Source of the DNA: Erythrobacter sp. NAP1
GTDB lineage: Bacteria > Pseudomonadota > Alphaproteobacteria > Sphingomonadales > Sphingomonadaceae
DNA length: 64,000 nt
Assembly (NCBI RefSeq): GCF_000152865.1
Contig: NZ_CH672390.1
Span: 1,744,474 to 1,808,473 of the forward strand
Direction of reading: 5' to 3'
Shown here: positions 37,658 to 46,155 of the stretch, piece by piece
Position numbering within the stretch: the stretch's first letter is position 1
Layout: every line of letters begins with the position of its first letter
Made by a program: the position numbers and the translations under genes
Notes under the pieces: model-generated
Seen by the model: only the letters and a program-made list of their open reading frames with translations
Told to the model about the DNA's origin: nothing
Database searches by the model: none

Positions 37658-38216
37658 GGCCCGTTCCTTCGTTCACGAGCTCAATCTCGTAGCGCTGGGT
37701 GTACATCGGCGTGAACCGGCAGGCTGGCTTGTTAACTCTTCCCGGGTCGCAGATGGCGCGAGCGCTTTGATCGCGCACTTTCATCCGCACCGGGCCCGAT
37801 CCTTCGTGAGAGACCGCGAGAGTACTTGGCACGCCCGATTTGAAGGTCTGGGCGCTGCGCCAGACTTCTCCTGCGGCAAGCTCGCCACGAACATAGGCCG
37901 GGCCGAGCAAACGCCCTCGATAAGGGGCCGCTTCAGCGCCGGTTGCATCCGACCATGTGGCAAGTGCGTCGTCCTCGGCTTCCGCGTGCTTGGCGAGCCC
38001 GCTTGCTCGCAGCGATCCGACGAGCGAAGCAAGTTTCGCCTGTTCCCCGCTGGTGTAAGCGGCTTCGGCCTCAGCAAGCGAACGGGCGATCCTGGTGGCT
38101 CGTGGTTCGACGGCATCTGGTCCGTTTGCCTGGGCCGCAGCATTTCCTGACGCACGTTGAGCAGGAACACAGGCTGCTGCCGCGAAAATCGCGAGGATTA
38201 ACAATGATCTTGCCAT
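37629..38216 (-). CDS. Lipoprotein coupled to the second CHAT protein
   Basis: 195 residues. The N-terminus MARSLLILAIFAAAACVPAQ has a lipobox (AAAC, Cys16). The rest has no recognised domain: an Ala-rich helical half (about 20-100) and a beta-rich C-terminal half that ends YEIELVNEGTGRAVYFLVFD and includes two Cys (ICDPGRVNKPACRF) that could form a disulfide. ATG 38216 follows GGGGAGAACGGAC. The 3' end overlaps the start of the CHAT gene by 29 nt, so the two proteins should be made together. A role as anchor or inhibitor of the CHAT peptidase is a guess from this coupling only. Confidence 0.7.
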   Translation of the reverse strand: MARSLLILAIFAAAACVPAQRASGNAAAQANGPDAVEPRATRIARSLAEAEAAYTSGEQAKLASLVGSLRASGLAKHAEAEDDALATWSDATGAEAAPYRGRLLGPAYVRGELAAGEVWRSAQTFKSGVPSTLAVSHEGSGPVRMKVRDQSARAICDPGRVNKPACRFTPMYTQRYEIELVNEGTGRAVYFLVFD

Positions 38217-38298
38217 GTCCGTTCTCCCCAAGCCCCATGAATTGATTACTGCTTCCTCAAGCTAACCTCTTGTATGGATACGACGCCGAAGAATGGCC

Positions 38299-39621
38299 TC
38301 AGCTAAGGCGAAAACTGGCTCCCCTGTCAGTATAATCGAGCGTCAGGCTTAGCCCATGCCGCTCGGCAATCGCCTGCGCGAGCGCCAATCCCAGGCCGCT
38401 TCCGTGCGTTTCGTTCATGCTCGCCCTCCCGCGATAGAAACGCTCGAATATCCGCAGACGGTCGGATGGCGCGATGCCCGGGCCGTCATCTCGAATGACC
38501 AGCTCTGGCCCTTGAAAGAGGATCACCTCGATGCGGCCACCGGCGGGCACATATTTCAACGCATTATCGAGCAGGTTGGTCAAAAGACGACCAAGTTGGT
38601 GCTCCTCACCATCGATCACCACGCCCGGCTCTACGTCGCAGACCAGCTCATGTCCTGTCTCTTCCGCACTGCCTGAATAAAGGTCGCAAATGCGCGAGAT
38701 CAGCGCACTGAGGTCGACAGGTTCGAGGCCAGCTGCATCTCCGCGGCGCGTCTTGCTGGACGCAATGTCGAGCAGCGACTCCAGCGTTTGCACGAGCCGC
38801 TTGATCTCCGCCCGTGCTTCAACCAGCCGTTCACCAACCTTCGCCTCAGGCCCGGATTGCAGCGCCTTCAGGAGGCGGTTGTCGAGATGTGAGAGGGGCG
38901 TGCGCATCTCGTGTGCAAGCTGTTCGGAGGTTTCCTTGTATGCTTCCATAAGGTTTCGCTGACGCCGCAATGCCTTTGCCGAATGGCTCGCAAGCTCGTC
39001 GATCTCATCGCCCTCGATCCGCTGCTCCAATTCGCTTTCGGCTTCGGGGTCACGAAAGGCGGAGTTGATTTGGCCAATGCGTCGCTGGAGTTTGAGCGCG
39101 GCGAGCCTTCCAAGGAGTGCGACGAGCACCACAAAGAAGGTACCTGCGAATGCAAAGGCGAGCGTAACATTGCGAAGCACCGCATCATTGCCATCAATTC
39201 GCCGCGCCACGAGCAGCCGCAGATCGGGGCCAAGCTGAACCGCTCGCGCAAACGCCTCGGACTGATCTCCGATCGCAATCACGCCAGCTTCAGAAACCCG
39301 AGCATCCAAACCCGGCCAGCTTGCAATATCGCCTGCGATGACGTTCCCCGCGTTGTCAGCGAGGAGATAATGCGGCGTGCTGCCCTCCGATGGCGTCAGC
39401 GCGATCCGGTCGGCGATCCGGCGTTCGAGCTCGCCCTGACCGCTCGTCGCATAGATGTCGACCAACCCGGCAATATCGACATCAACCTCGCTTTCAGCGC
39501 CCTCGTTCAAGGTCGATAGCACTGTCTGGTGGGTGACGAACCAGAGCGCCAGCACAAGCGCCAGAGAGAGACCTATCGCGGCCAGAACAAGGCGCGAGAA
39601 TATTGAGCGGCGCGCCTCGAT
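38299..39621 (-). CDS. Sensor histidine kinase with apparent ATC start
   Basis: 440 residues from codon ATC at 39621. This start gives a full first membrane helix (SRLVLAAIGLSLALVLALWF) and lies 5 nt after GGAGG, which overlaps the response-regulator stop. The first standard codon (GTG 39555) would cut into that helix. A periplasmic sensor region, a second membrane segment (about 155-177), HAMP, H-box QLAHEMRTPLSHLDNRLL, N-box LLTNLLDNALKYVP, G1 IRDDGPGIAP and G2 HGSGLGLALAQAIAERHG are all intact. It would phosphorylate the OmpR-type regulator encoded just upstream. ATC initiation is rare, so a sequencing error at the third base is equally possible. Signal is unknown. Confidence 0.88.
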   Translation of the reverse strand: MEARRSIFSRLVLAAIGLSLALVLALWFVTHQTVLSTLNEGAESEVDVDIAGLVDIYATSGQGELERRIADRIALTPSEGSTPHYLLADNAGNVIAGDIASWPGLDARVSEAGVIAIGDQSEAFARAVQLGPDLRLLVARRIDGNDAVLRNVTLAFAFAGTFFVVLVALLGRLAALKLQRRIGQINSAFRDPEAESELEQRIEGDEIDELASHSAKALRRQRNLMEAYKETSEQLAHEMRTPLSHLDNRLLKALQSGPEAKVGERLVEARAEIKRLVQTLESLLDIASSKTRRGDAAGLEPVDLSALISRICDLYSGSAEETGHELVCDVEPGVVIDGEEHQLGRLLTNLLDNALKYVPAGGRIEVILFQGPELVIRDDGPGIAPSDRLRIFERFYRGRASMNETHGSGLGLALAQAIAERHGLSLTLDYTDRGASFRLS

Positions 39622-39623
39622 GC

Positions 39624-40316
39624 CTACCTCCCGTCGAGGATGCGGTATCCCGATCCCCAGATCGTTTCGAGCGCGGGCGCATCGAAGCCTTCTTCAAGCT
39701 TGCGCCTCAACCGCCCGATGTTGACATCGACCACATTGGTCTGCGGATCGAAGTCCATTTTCCAAACGTCGCGCAACAGCATCTCGCGCGTGACGGTCTC
39801 TCCGGCATTCTCCATGAAATAGCGGAACAGCTCGAACTCTTTCGGGCTGAGAGCAAGATGGCGGTTATCGCGAAAAGCGGTTCGTGCCTTGAGGTGGCAC
39901 TCGAAGGCACCGTAGATGATGACCGCGCTGTGCTCGCGCCCCTGGGATCGGCGATGCAGGGCGCGCAGACGCGCCATCAATTCTTCGGGCTCAAACGGCT
40001 TTGCCATGTAATCGTCCGCACCCGCATCGAGCCCGTCGGTCCGGTCCGCACTTCTGCCCAGAGCCGACAGGATCAGGATCGGCGTTCCGATCCCACTTTC
40101 GCGCAGCCTTTTAGTGATGGTCAGACCGTCGATATCGTCGAGCATGCGGTCGAGGATGATGACGTCGAACGCTTCCATGCCTGCACGAAGCAGGGCTCCG
40201 CTGCCCTGCTCTTCCCAGACGATCACATCGCCGCTCTGTTCGGCAAGCTCGCTTACCGCGGCAGCCGAGCGCGCATCGTCCTCTACATAAAGTATCCGAA
40301 GCGGCGTCCTGTCCAT
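39624..40316 (-). CDS. OmpR/PhoB-family response regulator
   Basis: 230 residues. The receiver domain (RILYVEDDARSA, phospho-acceptor Asp in VIILDRMLDDIDG, Thr/Ser switch in LILSALG, Lys in MAKPFEPEEL) is joined to a winged-helix domain with the recognition region LSPKEFELFRYFMEN and NVVDVNIGRLRRKLEEGF. It is the partner of the kinase whose GGAGG ribosome site lies over this gene's stop. ATG 40316 is taken because the protein then starts at the first beta strand; an upstream ATG at 40376 would add 20 residues. Target genes are unknown, although the CsgG-like gene downstream in the opposite order (40457) is on the same strand and ends 140 nt upstream. Confidence 0.9.
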   Translation of the reverse strand: MDRTPLRILYVEDDARSAAAVSELAEQSGDVIVWEEQGSGALLRAGMEAFDVIILDRMLDDIDGLTITKRLRESGIGTPILILSALGRSADRTDGLDAGADDYMAKPFEPEELMARLRALHRRSQGREHSAVIIYGAFECHLKARTAFRDNRHLALSPKEFELFRYFMENAGETVTREMLLRDVWKMDFDPQTNVVDVNIGRLRRKLEEGFDAPALETIWGSGYRILDGR

Positions 40317-40456
40317 TCCCCCACCCTGGCTGTTCGCGCCCGCCAGCGCATGCCCCTGAGGATCAAAAGCTGCCATGCCTGTGTTGCCCCTGCAAGCGTT
40401 TGACGCAAAAGGCGGAAGAAACGCTGATGCGCCCTCCCGCCTTCCCCCTTGCCTCT

Positions 40457-41335
40457 TTAGTTGAGCGCTTCGACCGAGACCCAGCCCTTGGTGCCGAAAT
40501 TGTCCTCGACCTCGATAAACAGGCCTTCGCGCTTGCCGGTCGGCGAAAGAGTCGTGCCTTCCATGAGGCCACGCACGACTTCGGCATCATCCATCGGCAT
40601 CGCCATCATGGAGGTTGCCACTGCCACTGTTGCCACCGTCGGCTCTTCGGCTGCGGCTGCGCTCATTTTTGGGATTGAGGTGATAGTCGCATCCTGTGCC
40701 ACCACCTGATTGAAAGCGATGACGAAGGCTTCGACCAGTTTCTTGCCCTTGCCGCTGCTGCGATAACCGATTTCGTCCGCACGCGTGCCCCACGTCGAGT
40801 TGCGGCGGAAGCTGAGCGAGGTGCGGCGCACTTCGCCCGATCCGGTGACAATAGTCTGACCTGTTGCGGGAGAGAGAAGCTTGATCCCGGCGGCGAGGCG
40901 CTGGCTGCGCCCGCCAAGGCCGCCGAACATGCCAAGCATTGCGCCTGCACCCGGAACACGCGACATGACCGAAGCTGCTGCGCCCGAACGCACCAGCCCT
41001 TCGACAGCAGCGGTTTTGGCCAGTTCAATCGACTGGTCGACCTCCTCGGTGGTGCCAGCCACAACGTTCATCAGGAAGTCTGCCGGGACGCCCGACGCGG
41101 CGCTGTGCGGAGTGAAGCATCCGGATTCGACAGCGAGCGTGTTGATGAGTTCGCGCGGCGAACCAAGGCTGAAATCGGCCCAACCCTGTGTATCGCCATC
41201 GACCACCGCGATCGTGCCGAGGCTCTCTTCACAAGTCACCAGCTGCAACTCTTCATCGTCGGCCATCGCTGGCGCCGGCATGGCGAAAGCCGTCATGACC
41301 GCTGCGACTGCGAGGCCCGAAACTGCATTTTTCAT
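40457..41335 (-). CDS. Secreted CsgG/HfaB-like protein with C-terminal SH3-like region
   Basis: 292 residues. Signal peptide: AVSGLAVAAVMTAFAMPAPAMA. The middle contains LAVESGCFTPH (CsgG-like SGxF), an AGIKLLSPATGQTIVTGSGE strand that matches the pattern of CsgG-family lumen proteins, and a Gly-rich helix. The C-terminal ~45 residues (VRGLMEGTTLSPTGKREGLF to GWVSVEALN) look like a bacterial SH3 domain that may bind peptidoglycan. CsgG relatives form outer-membrane channels for curli subunits, but no lipobox and no curli gene is present, so that function is not claimed. Two Cys lie in the mature part. GGGAG 8 nt before ATG 41335 supports the start. A palindrome at 41408-41425 lies upstream. 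Confidence 0.55.
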   Translation of the reverse strand: MKNAVSGLAVAAVMTAFAMPAPAMADDEELQLVTCEESLGTIAVVDGDTQGWADFSLGSPRELINTLAVESGCFTPHSAASGVPADFLMNVVAGTTEEVDQSIELAKTAAVEGLVRSGAAASVMSRVPGAGAMLGMFGGLGGRSQRLAAGIKLLSPATGQTIVTGSGEVRRTSLSFRRNSTWGTRADEIGYRSSGKGKKLVEAFVIAFNQVVAQDATITSIPKMSAAAAEEPTVATVAVATSMMAMPMDDAEVVRGLMEGTTLSPTGKREGLFIEVEDNFGTKGWVSVEALN

Positions 41336-41407
41336 CGTTGAAACTCCCCATTGATTGACTGCCAAGCGTCAATGGAACCGGGGAGCCATGCGAGCCACAC
41401 ACAGTCC

Positions 41408-41425
41408 TTGTCATGACCATGACAA
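41408..41425. promoter_or_regulatory. Palindrome upstream of the CsgG-like gene
   Basis: TTGTCATGACCATGACAA is an inverted repeat (TTGTCAT, spacer GACC, ATGACAA). It lies 73 nt before the start of the CsgG-like gene and 82 nt after the MFS stop, on the path of a minus-strand promoter. It may be an operator or a weak RNA hairpin at the end of the uptake operon. Confidence 0.35.
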
Positions 41426-41506
41426 AGGCTGTTAGGCGGTGGCTTAACGGCTTAGGATCAGGATCGGAGGTGGCCGAATTTGGCCATGAAACGCAGCTTT
41501 GCGCTG

Positions 41507-42784
41507 TTACTCGGCCACCCAGTCGCGGCGAAGCGCTGGACCCGCGAACGCCATCAGGACCCCTGCGACACCATAGAGACCAAGCGCATAGAGCATCGAA
41601 AAGCGCAAAGCCTCGTCTCCATAAGTCGGCGCAAGGAAGTCCGACAAGGCGCCCAGCGCGTAGATACCGCCGCCAAGGCCAATGAGGTTGTTGATCAGCA
41701 GGAACAGGGCCGAAGCGGTCGAACGCGCTGACGGAACGACCAGATGCTGGATCGCCGAAAGGACCGGACCCAGCCAGACATAGGATAGGGCTTGCGGCAG
41801 AAGGAACAGGAAGAAAGCAAGCTGCGCTTCGCTGCTCAAAATTCCGGCGCCAAAAAGAGGTGCGCCAAGAATGAAGGCAATCGCTGGCAACCAGGCATAG
41901 TATGCACGATCACGCCCGCCGAGCCTGTCCGCCAGCATACCCCCGGCAAGCACGCCCGCTACGCCGCCGATCAGCAGCAAGGCTCCATAGAATTGCGAGG
42001 TTTGCACGAGATCGAAACCGAAACTGCGGATCAAAAGGCTCGGCAGCCAGAAAGCGATGCCATAGCCGAGCATCGAAGAAGACGCTGCACCGAATGAAAG
42101 GAGCCAGAAGGACGGCTTCTTCGCGAGGATGCCAGCCGTCTCCCTGAGCGTAGGCTGCTGGGGCATTTCGCCTGCCGCATCGGGCACTTCCACGTTCTTC
42201 GTCTTATCACGCACCAAGAATTTGAAGAGTGGGGCGATGAGGACGCCCGCGAGACCAACAACGAAAAACGCCGTGCGCCAATCGACCGTGGCCGCGATAT
42301 AGCCGCCCATCAGGACGCCAAGCCCGGAGCCGATGGGTATGCCGAGCGAATAGACTGAGAGCGCAGTCGCTCGCCTCTCGCTCGGGAAATAGTCGCCAAT
42401 CAACGCATAGGATGGCGCAACCCCGCCGGCTTCGCCAATTCCCACCCCGAGACGTGCAAGAAAGATGTGCCAGAAATTCTGCGCGAGCCCGCATAGCGCT
42501 GTAAAGCCACTCCATGCGGCGAGCGAAACCGTGATGACCCACGACCGGCTCGTCCGGTCTGCCAGCGCTGCGAGCGGTACTGCCATCGTCGAATACAGGA
42601 GCGCGAAAGCAAGGCCGCCCAACAAGCCCATCTCGCCATCGCTCAACTCTAAGTCCGCTTGTATCGGGGTCGCGAGGATCGACAGTATCTGGCGGTCTAC
42701 GAAATTGAAGATGTAAACCACCAGGAGCATGAACAGCACCGTGTTGCGATGCGGATCGGCCCTGGCCGTTGCGACGTCGGTCAT
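41507..42784 (-). CDS. MFS transporter, spinster-like
   Basis: 425 residues with twelve predicted membrane segments. The signature VYIFNFVDRQILSILATPIQ and the loop LADRTSRSWVITVSLAAWSG belong to the spinster-like branch of MFS, common in sphingomonads. The loop-8 half is also intact (GMLADRLGGRDRA). It is the last gene of the TonB receptor, hydrolase and MFS unit, and its ATG overlaps the hydrolase stop in ATGA. It would carry the product of the hydrolase, or the original substrate, across the inner membrane. Direction and substrate are not known. A TTG at 42790 in the same frame is an alternative start. Confidence 0.86.
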   Translation of the reverse strand: MTDVATARADPHRNTVLFMLLVVYIFNFVDRQILSILATPIQADLELSDGEMGLLGGLAFALLYSTMAVPLAALADRTSRSWVITVSLAAWSGFTALCGLAQNFWHIFLARLGVGIGEAGGVAPSYALIGDYFPSERRATALSVYSLGIPIGSGLGVLMGGYIAATVDWRTAFFVVGLAGVLIAPLFKFLVRDKTKNVEVPDAAGEMPQQPTLRETAGILAKKPSFWLLSFGAASSSMLGYGIAFWLPSLLIRSFGFDLVQTSQFYGALLLIGGVAGVLAGGMLADRLGGRDRAYYAWLPAIAFILGAPLFGAGILSSEAQLAFFLFLLPQALSYVWLGPVLSAIQHLVVPSARSTASALFLLINNLIGLGGGIYALGALSDFLAPTYGDEALRFSMLYALGLYGVAGVLMAFAGPALRRDWVAE

Positions 42785-43656
42785 TTGCAAGTCTCGTCAA
42801 GGAAGCAGGCGATGGCCGATACAGCTTCCGGCTCATCAAGCAAGGGCGCATGGCCGCGTCCCGCAATCTCGACCGAACAAAAGTTATCGGGATGGCGCAG
42901 GCCCATCTCTGCCACTGTCTCCGCAGTCAGGATGTCACTCTTCGCACCGCGGATCGTAAGGACCGGTTTGTCTCGCAGCGCCTCCCACATCTGCCAAAGA
43001 TCCGGTGGGACGGCGTTCGTGTCCTCAACAGCCATGCCCTCCGCGATACCCGGATCGTAAGCGAAACGGACCGAGCCATCGTTCAATTCCTCGCATGTCC
43101 GCCGAGCGAAAGCGACCCAGTCCGCATGATCGAATCCGTCGAGCGCACCCTGGTTGATCTGTTTGCAGCGCCTTGCGGCTTCATCCCAGCCTTCCATCGG
43201 ATCGGACGGACCAACGTAAGAGCGGATGCGATCGAGGCCTTCCTCACTGACGGACGGTCCGATGTCGTTGAGCACGATGCTCGTAACCGCAGAGGGTCTT
43301 TGCGCCCCCATCATCATCGACATGAGGCCGCCCATGGATGTTCCGATGCAAACAACGCGTTCGATGCCGAGATTATCGAGCAGCCGCCACATGTCCTCGA
43401 CATAGATATCGGGACGGTAGTTGGCGGGGTCCTCATCATATTGCGAGCGCCCCCTCCCCCGTTGGTCAGGGACGATCATTCGCCCCTGCCAATCAAGGTC
43501 TTTGATGAGCGACTCGAAATCAGCGCTGTTGCGAGTGAGACCATGCATCATCAGGAGCGGCGCTGCATCGCTTGCCTGACAGGCCTGGTAATCCCGCGCA
43601 AACAGCCTCAAGCGGCCATCCGCGCTGGAATACTCGATGTCTTCGTATCGGGTCAT
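42781..43656 (-). CDS. Alpha/beta hydrolase
   Basis: 291 residues. The nucleophile elbow GTSMGG, the oxyanion region MMHGLTRNSADFE and the C-terminal His in GRGHAPLLDEPE are all in the expected order, with the acid in RGAKSDILTAE. It has no signal peptide and should be cytoplasmic. The cap region (DRIRSYVGPSDPMEGWDEAA) is like those of esterase or epoxide-hydrolase relatives, so the bond cleaved is not certain. Encoded between a TonB receptor (22 nt gap) and an MFS transporter (ATGA overlap), it probably handles the ligand imported by the receptor. ATG 43656 is used; an upstream in-frame ATG at 43725 would overlap the TonB gene and is unlikely. Confidence 0.85.
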   Translation of the reverse strand: MTRYEDIEYSSADGRLRLFARDYQACQASDAAPLLMMHGLTRNSADFESLIKDLDWQGRMIVPDQRGRGRSQYDEDPANYRPDIYVEDMWRLLDNLGIERVVCIGTSMGGLMSMMMGAQRPSAVTSIVLNDIGPSVSEEGLDRIRSYVGPSDPMEGWDEAARRCKQINQGALDGFDHADWVAFARRTCEELNDGSVRFAYDPGIAEGMAVEDTNAVPPDLWQMWEALRDKPVLTIRGAKSDILTAETVAEMGLRHPDNFCSVEIAGRGHAPLLDEPEAVSAIACFLDETCK

Positions 43657-43678
43657 CGGCTTCACCGACTTCGCCCGA

Positions 43679-46036
43679 TCAGAAGCGGATTTCTCCGGTG
43701 ACAAAGACCCGCCGCGGATCGCCATAGAAGCCGGTCAACGTGCCTTCGAGGCCGAGCGTCGGTACGAACGGAGTGCCCGGAGGCGTGCCGCCTGCGACGA
43801 AGTTGTAGCCTGCGACGATATATTCCTTATCGAGCAGGTTCTTGCCGTGTACGCCGATCGAGAAGCGATCGGAATCGTCGGTGTATACGATACTCGCATC
43901 AACCAGCACGAAGCCATCCTGATCGAGGAACGGGTTGGGCGTTTCGAACTGGCTGGCATCCGAGCGTAGCGACGCGCTGCCGAGGAAATCGATCATCCCT
44001 TCCGCTGCCGGAATGCCGAGCACGAAACCCATATGCGCAGTCACGTCAGGCGTGTTCTGGAAAACCCGCTGATCAGCCACGTCATTGCCGAAAGCATCAA
44101 TGAAAGTGTTGAAGCTGGCATCGAGATAGCCAAGCGACCAGTTGACGCTGAAGCGGCTGCCGTCGCCGGCGAAGTCTTCACCCACAAGCGCGTTGCCTTC
44201 GAACTCGAAACCGTTGACGTCCGCGCTTGCTGCGTTCGACGTGATGCCGATAAAGCTATCGTTGATGCCGTCGCCATTCGTGTCGAGACCGACCGAGCCC
44301 GGAATCTGGACATCGTTATAGTCGCCGATGAATGCAGCAAGGCTCACATTCAGACGGTTGTCGAGCAGCGAGGCCTTCCAGCCTAGCTCGTAACTGTCGA
44401 CGGTTTCGGGTGCGAAACGCAGGAATTCAAACTGGTCATCGAAATCGATGTCGCCATCGCCATCAAGGTCAGGCGCAGCGGTCGTCTGTCCGCGCGGATC
44501 GAAGCCGCCGCCTTTGAACCCTTGCGAATAGGTGAAGTAGATATTGTGATCAGGCGTCGGCTGCCAGCTGATCGAGGCGCGCGGGTTGAAGTCCTCGAAG
44601 GTTTCGCTGCCCTGAAAATCGCTCGTAGTCGCAATCGCGACTGCTGGGCTGTTAGGGATGAACAGGTCCGAGAACCCACCGATAAAGGTCGTGCGCAACA
44701 CACGGCTTGTGCGCTTGTCGTTGGTGTAGCGGCCACCCACCGAAACGCTGATCGTGTCGGTCAGGTCATAGGTGAAATCGCCGAAGAAGCTGAATGTTTC
44801 GGTGTCCACATCACCCAGTGTCTGAGCGTTGAGGCCCGGCAGACCGATCAGGTCCCCGGTCGTGAAAAGCGCCACATCGAACGCGGTAAAAGCGCTCGCA
44901 TTCAGGTAATAGGCACCGAAAACTCCCGACAGACGATCGCCTTCATAAAGAAGCTGCAGTTCCTGACTGAACTGGTCGTTCTCGTAGATCGCCGGGACAT
45001 CAAGGTCAGCCGCAGGCAAGCTGTCAAAGTCGATAGGGGTCGTCGAGCTGTCCTCGCGATAGCCGGTAATCGACTTCAAGGTGATTGTGTTAGACAGCTC
45101 AATCGCGATGTTGAGCGCGCCGCCATAGGCCTCAACTTCCTGGTCAACGACATTCAGCCCTGCCCTTGTGTCGAACACATCGTCGAGCACGGGCGCTCCT
45201 GAAAACAGGCCGGGGATCAAGCGACTGCCCTGGCGTGCCTCGCTGTTGTCCTTCACGTAGTCGCCGGAAAGGCGAACAAAGACCGGGCCATTGTCGAACT
45301 CGATAGTTCCGCGCGCTGCCCAGATGTCCTTGTTGTAATTCTCAGTCCCGAGCGTGAGGTTGTCGCCGAACCCGCCGCGCGAAAGCCGAGCACCGCTTGC
45401 CCCGATCTTGAGGTTCGGAGTGATGGGCGTCGAGGCAGAGACGATCAGATCGGCTTGATCATAAGAACCGTAAGTGCCGCGCACGGTGACGCTGGTCTCG
45501 TCAGGAAGACTGGCGGTCACATACTTGATCGCGCCGCCGATTGTGTTGCGGCCATACAAAGTTCCCTGGGGTCCGCGCAGGACTTCAATCCGCTCCACAT
45601 CGTAAACGTCGAGCACTGCCGCTTGAGGGCGGTTGAGGTACACGTCATCGATGTAAAGACCGACGCCTGCCTCAAAGCCTGCGACCGGGTCCTGCTGACC
45701 CACGCCGCGGATGAAAGCGGTGAGCGTGGTGTTTGTCCCGCGGCTCACCTCGAGCGTGATATTGGGGATTTCCTGCGCAACCTGCGTCAGCTCCTGGATG
45801 CCGCGTTGCTCAAGTTGCTCGCCAGATAGCGCAGTCACTGAAAGCGGAACGTCCAGCAGACGCTCTTCGCGCCGGCGGGCGGTCACGACGATCTGATTGC
45901 TGCCAGCCTGTCCGACACTTTCGCCTGCATCGTCATCCGCGCTTGTTGTCTGTGCTGTCGCAGGAGCTGCAATGAGCGCGATGCCGGCGCTCCCGGACAA
46001 AAGTGCAGCGCGAGTGATAACCGAACGAATGGTCAT
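43679..46036 (-). CDS. TonB-dependent outer-membrane receptor
   Basis: 785 residues. Signal peptide SAGIALIAAPATA is followed by a TonB-box-like stretch (NQIVVTARRREERLLDVPLS), a plug domain (about 65-185; RIEVLRGPQGTLYGRNTIGG) and a long beta barrel that ends in EIRF with a C-terminal Phe, the usual outer-membrane signature. It belongs to the large sphingomonad group of TonB receptors whose ligands are often plant or aromatic compounds rather than siderophores. The downstream hydrolase and MFS argue for an ester-like ligand. A ribosome site GGGAGG precedes ATG 46036. It is divergent from the tetR-family gene with a 119-nt gap that contains a palindrome. Confidence 0.9.
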   Translation of the reverse strand: MTIRSVITRAALLSGSAGIALIAAPATAQTTSADDDAGESVGQAGSNQIVVTARRREERLLDVPLSVTALSGEQLEQRGIQELTQVAQEIPNITLEVSRGTNTTLTAFIRGVGQQDPVAGFEAGVGLYIDDVYLNRPQAAVLDVYDVERIEVLRGPQGTLYGRNTIGGAIKYVTASLPDETSVTVRGTYGSYDQADLIVSASTPITPNLKIGASGARLSRGGFGDNLTLGTENYNKDIWAARGTIEFDNGPVFVRLSGDYVKDNSEARQGSRLIPGLFSGAPVLDDVFDTRAGLNVVDQEVEAYGGALNIAIELSNTITLKSITGYREDSSTTPIDFDSLPAADLDVPAIYENDQFSQELQLLYEGDRLSGVFGAYYLNASAFTAFDVALFTTGDLIGLPGLNAQTLGDVDTETFSFFGDFTYDLTDTISVSVGGRYTNDKRTSRVLRTTFIGGFSDLFIPNSPAVAIATTSDFQGSETFEDFNPRASISWQPTPDHNIYFTYSQGFKGGGFDPRGQTTAAPDLDGDGDIDFDDQFEFLRFAPETVDSYELGWKASLLDNRLNVSLAAFIGDYNDVQIPGSVGLDTNGDGINDSFIGITSNAASADVNGFEFEGNALVGEDFAGDGSRFSVNWSLGYLDASFNTFIDAFGNDVADQRVFQNTPDVTAHMGFVLGIPAAEGMIDFLGSASLRSDASQFETPNPFLDQDGFVLVDASIVYTDDSDRFSIGVHGKNLLDKEYIVAGYNFVAGGTPPGTPFVPTLGLEGTLTGFYGDPRRVFVTGEIRF

Positions 46037-46082
46037 TGAATTTTCCTCCCAAGAATCCTCTCGCGATGGTCATTACTGAAAG

Positions 46083-46098
46083 TTGAACCACCTTTCAA
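46083..46098. promoter_or_regulatory. Putative TetR operator between the TonB receptor and tetR-family gene
   Basis: TTGAA CCACCT TTCAA is a 5-6-5 inverted repeat 47 nt before the TonB receptor start and 58 nt before the regulator start. The surrounding bases extend it weakly (GAAAG at 46079-46082 and CTTTC at 46092-46096). The position fits a TetR-family operator covering both promoters. The link is positional only. Confidence 0.4.
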
Positions 46099-46155
46099 GT
46101 TCTTCTCTTGCGAATGCACTCGCTTACCCCTAATCCACGCAAACAGAGGGGAAGT

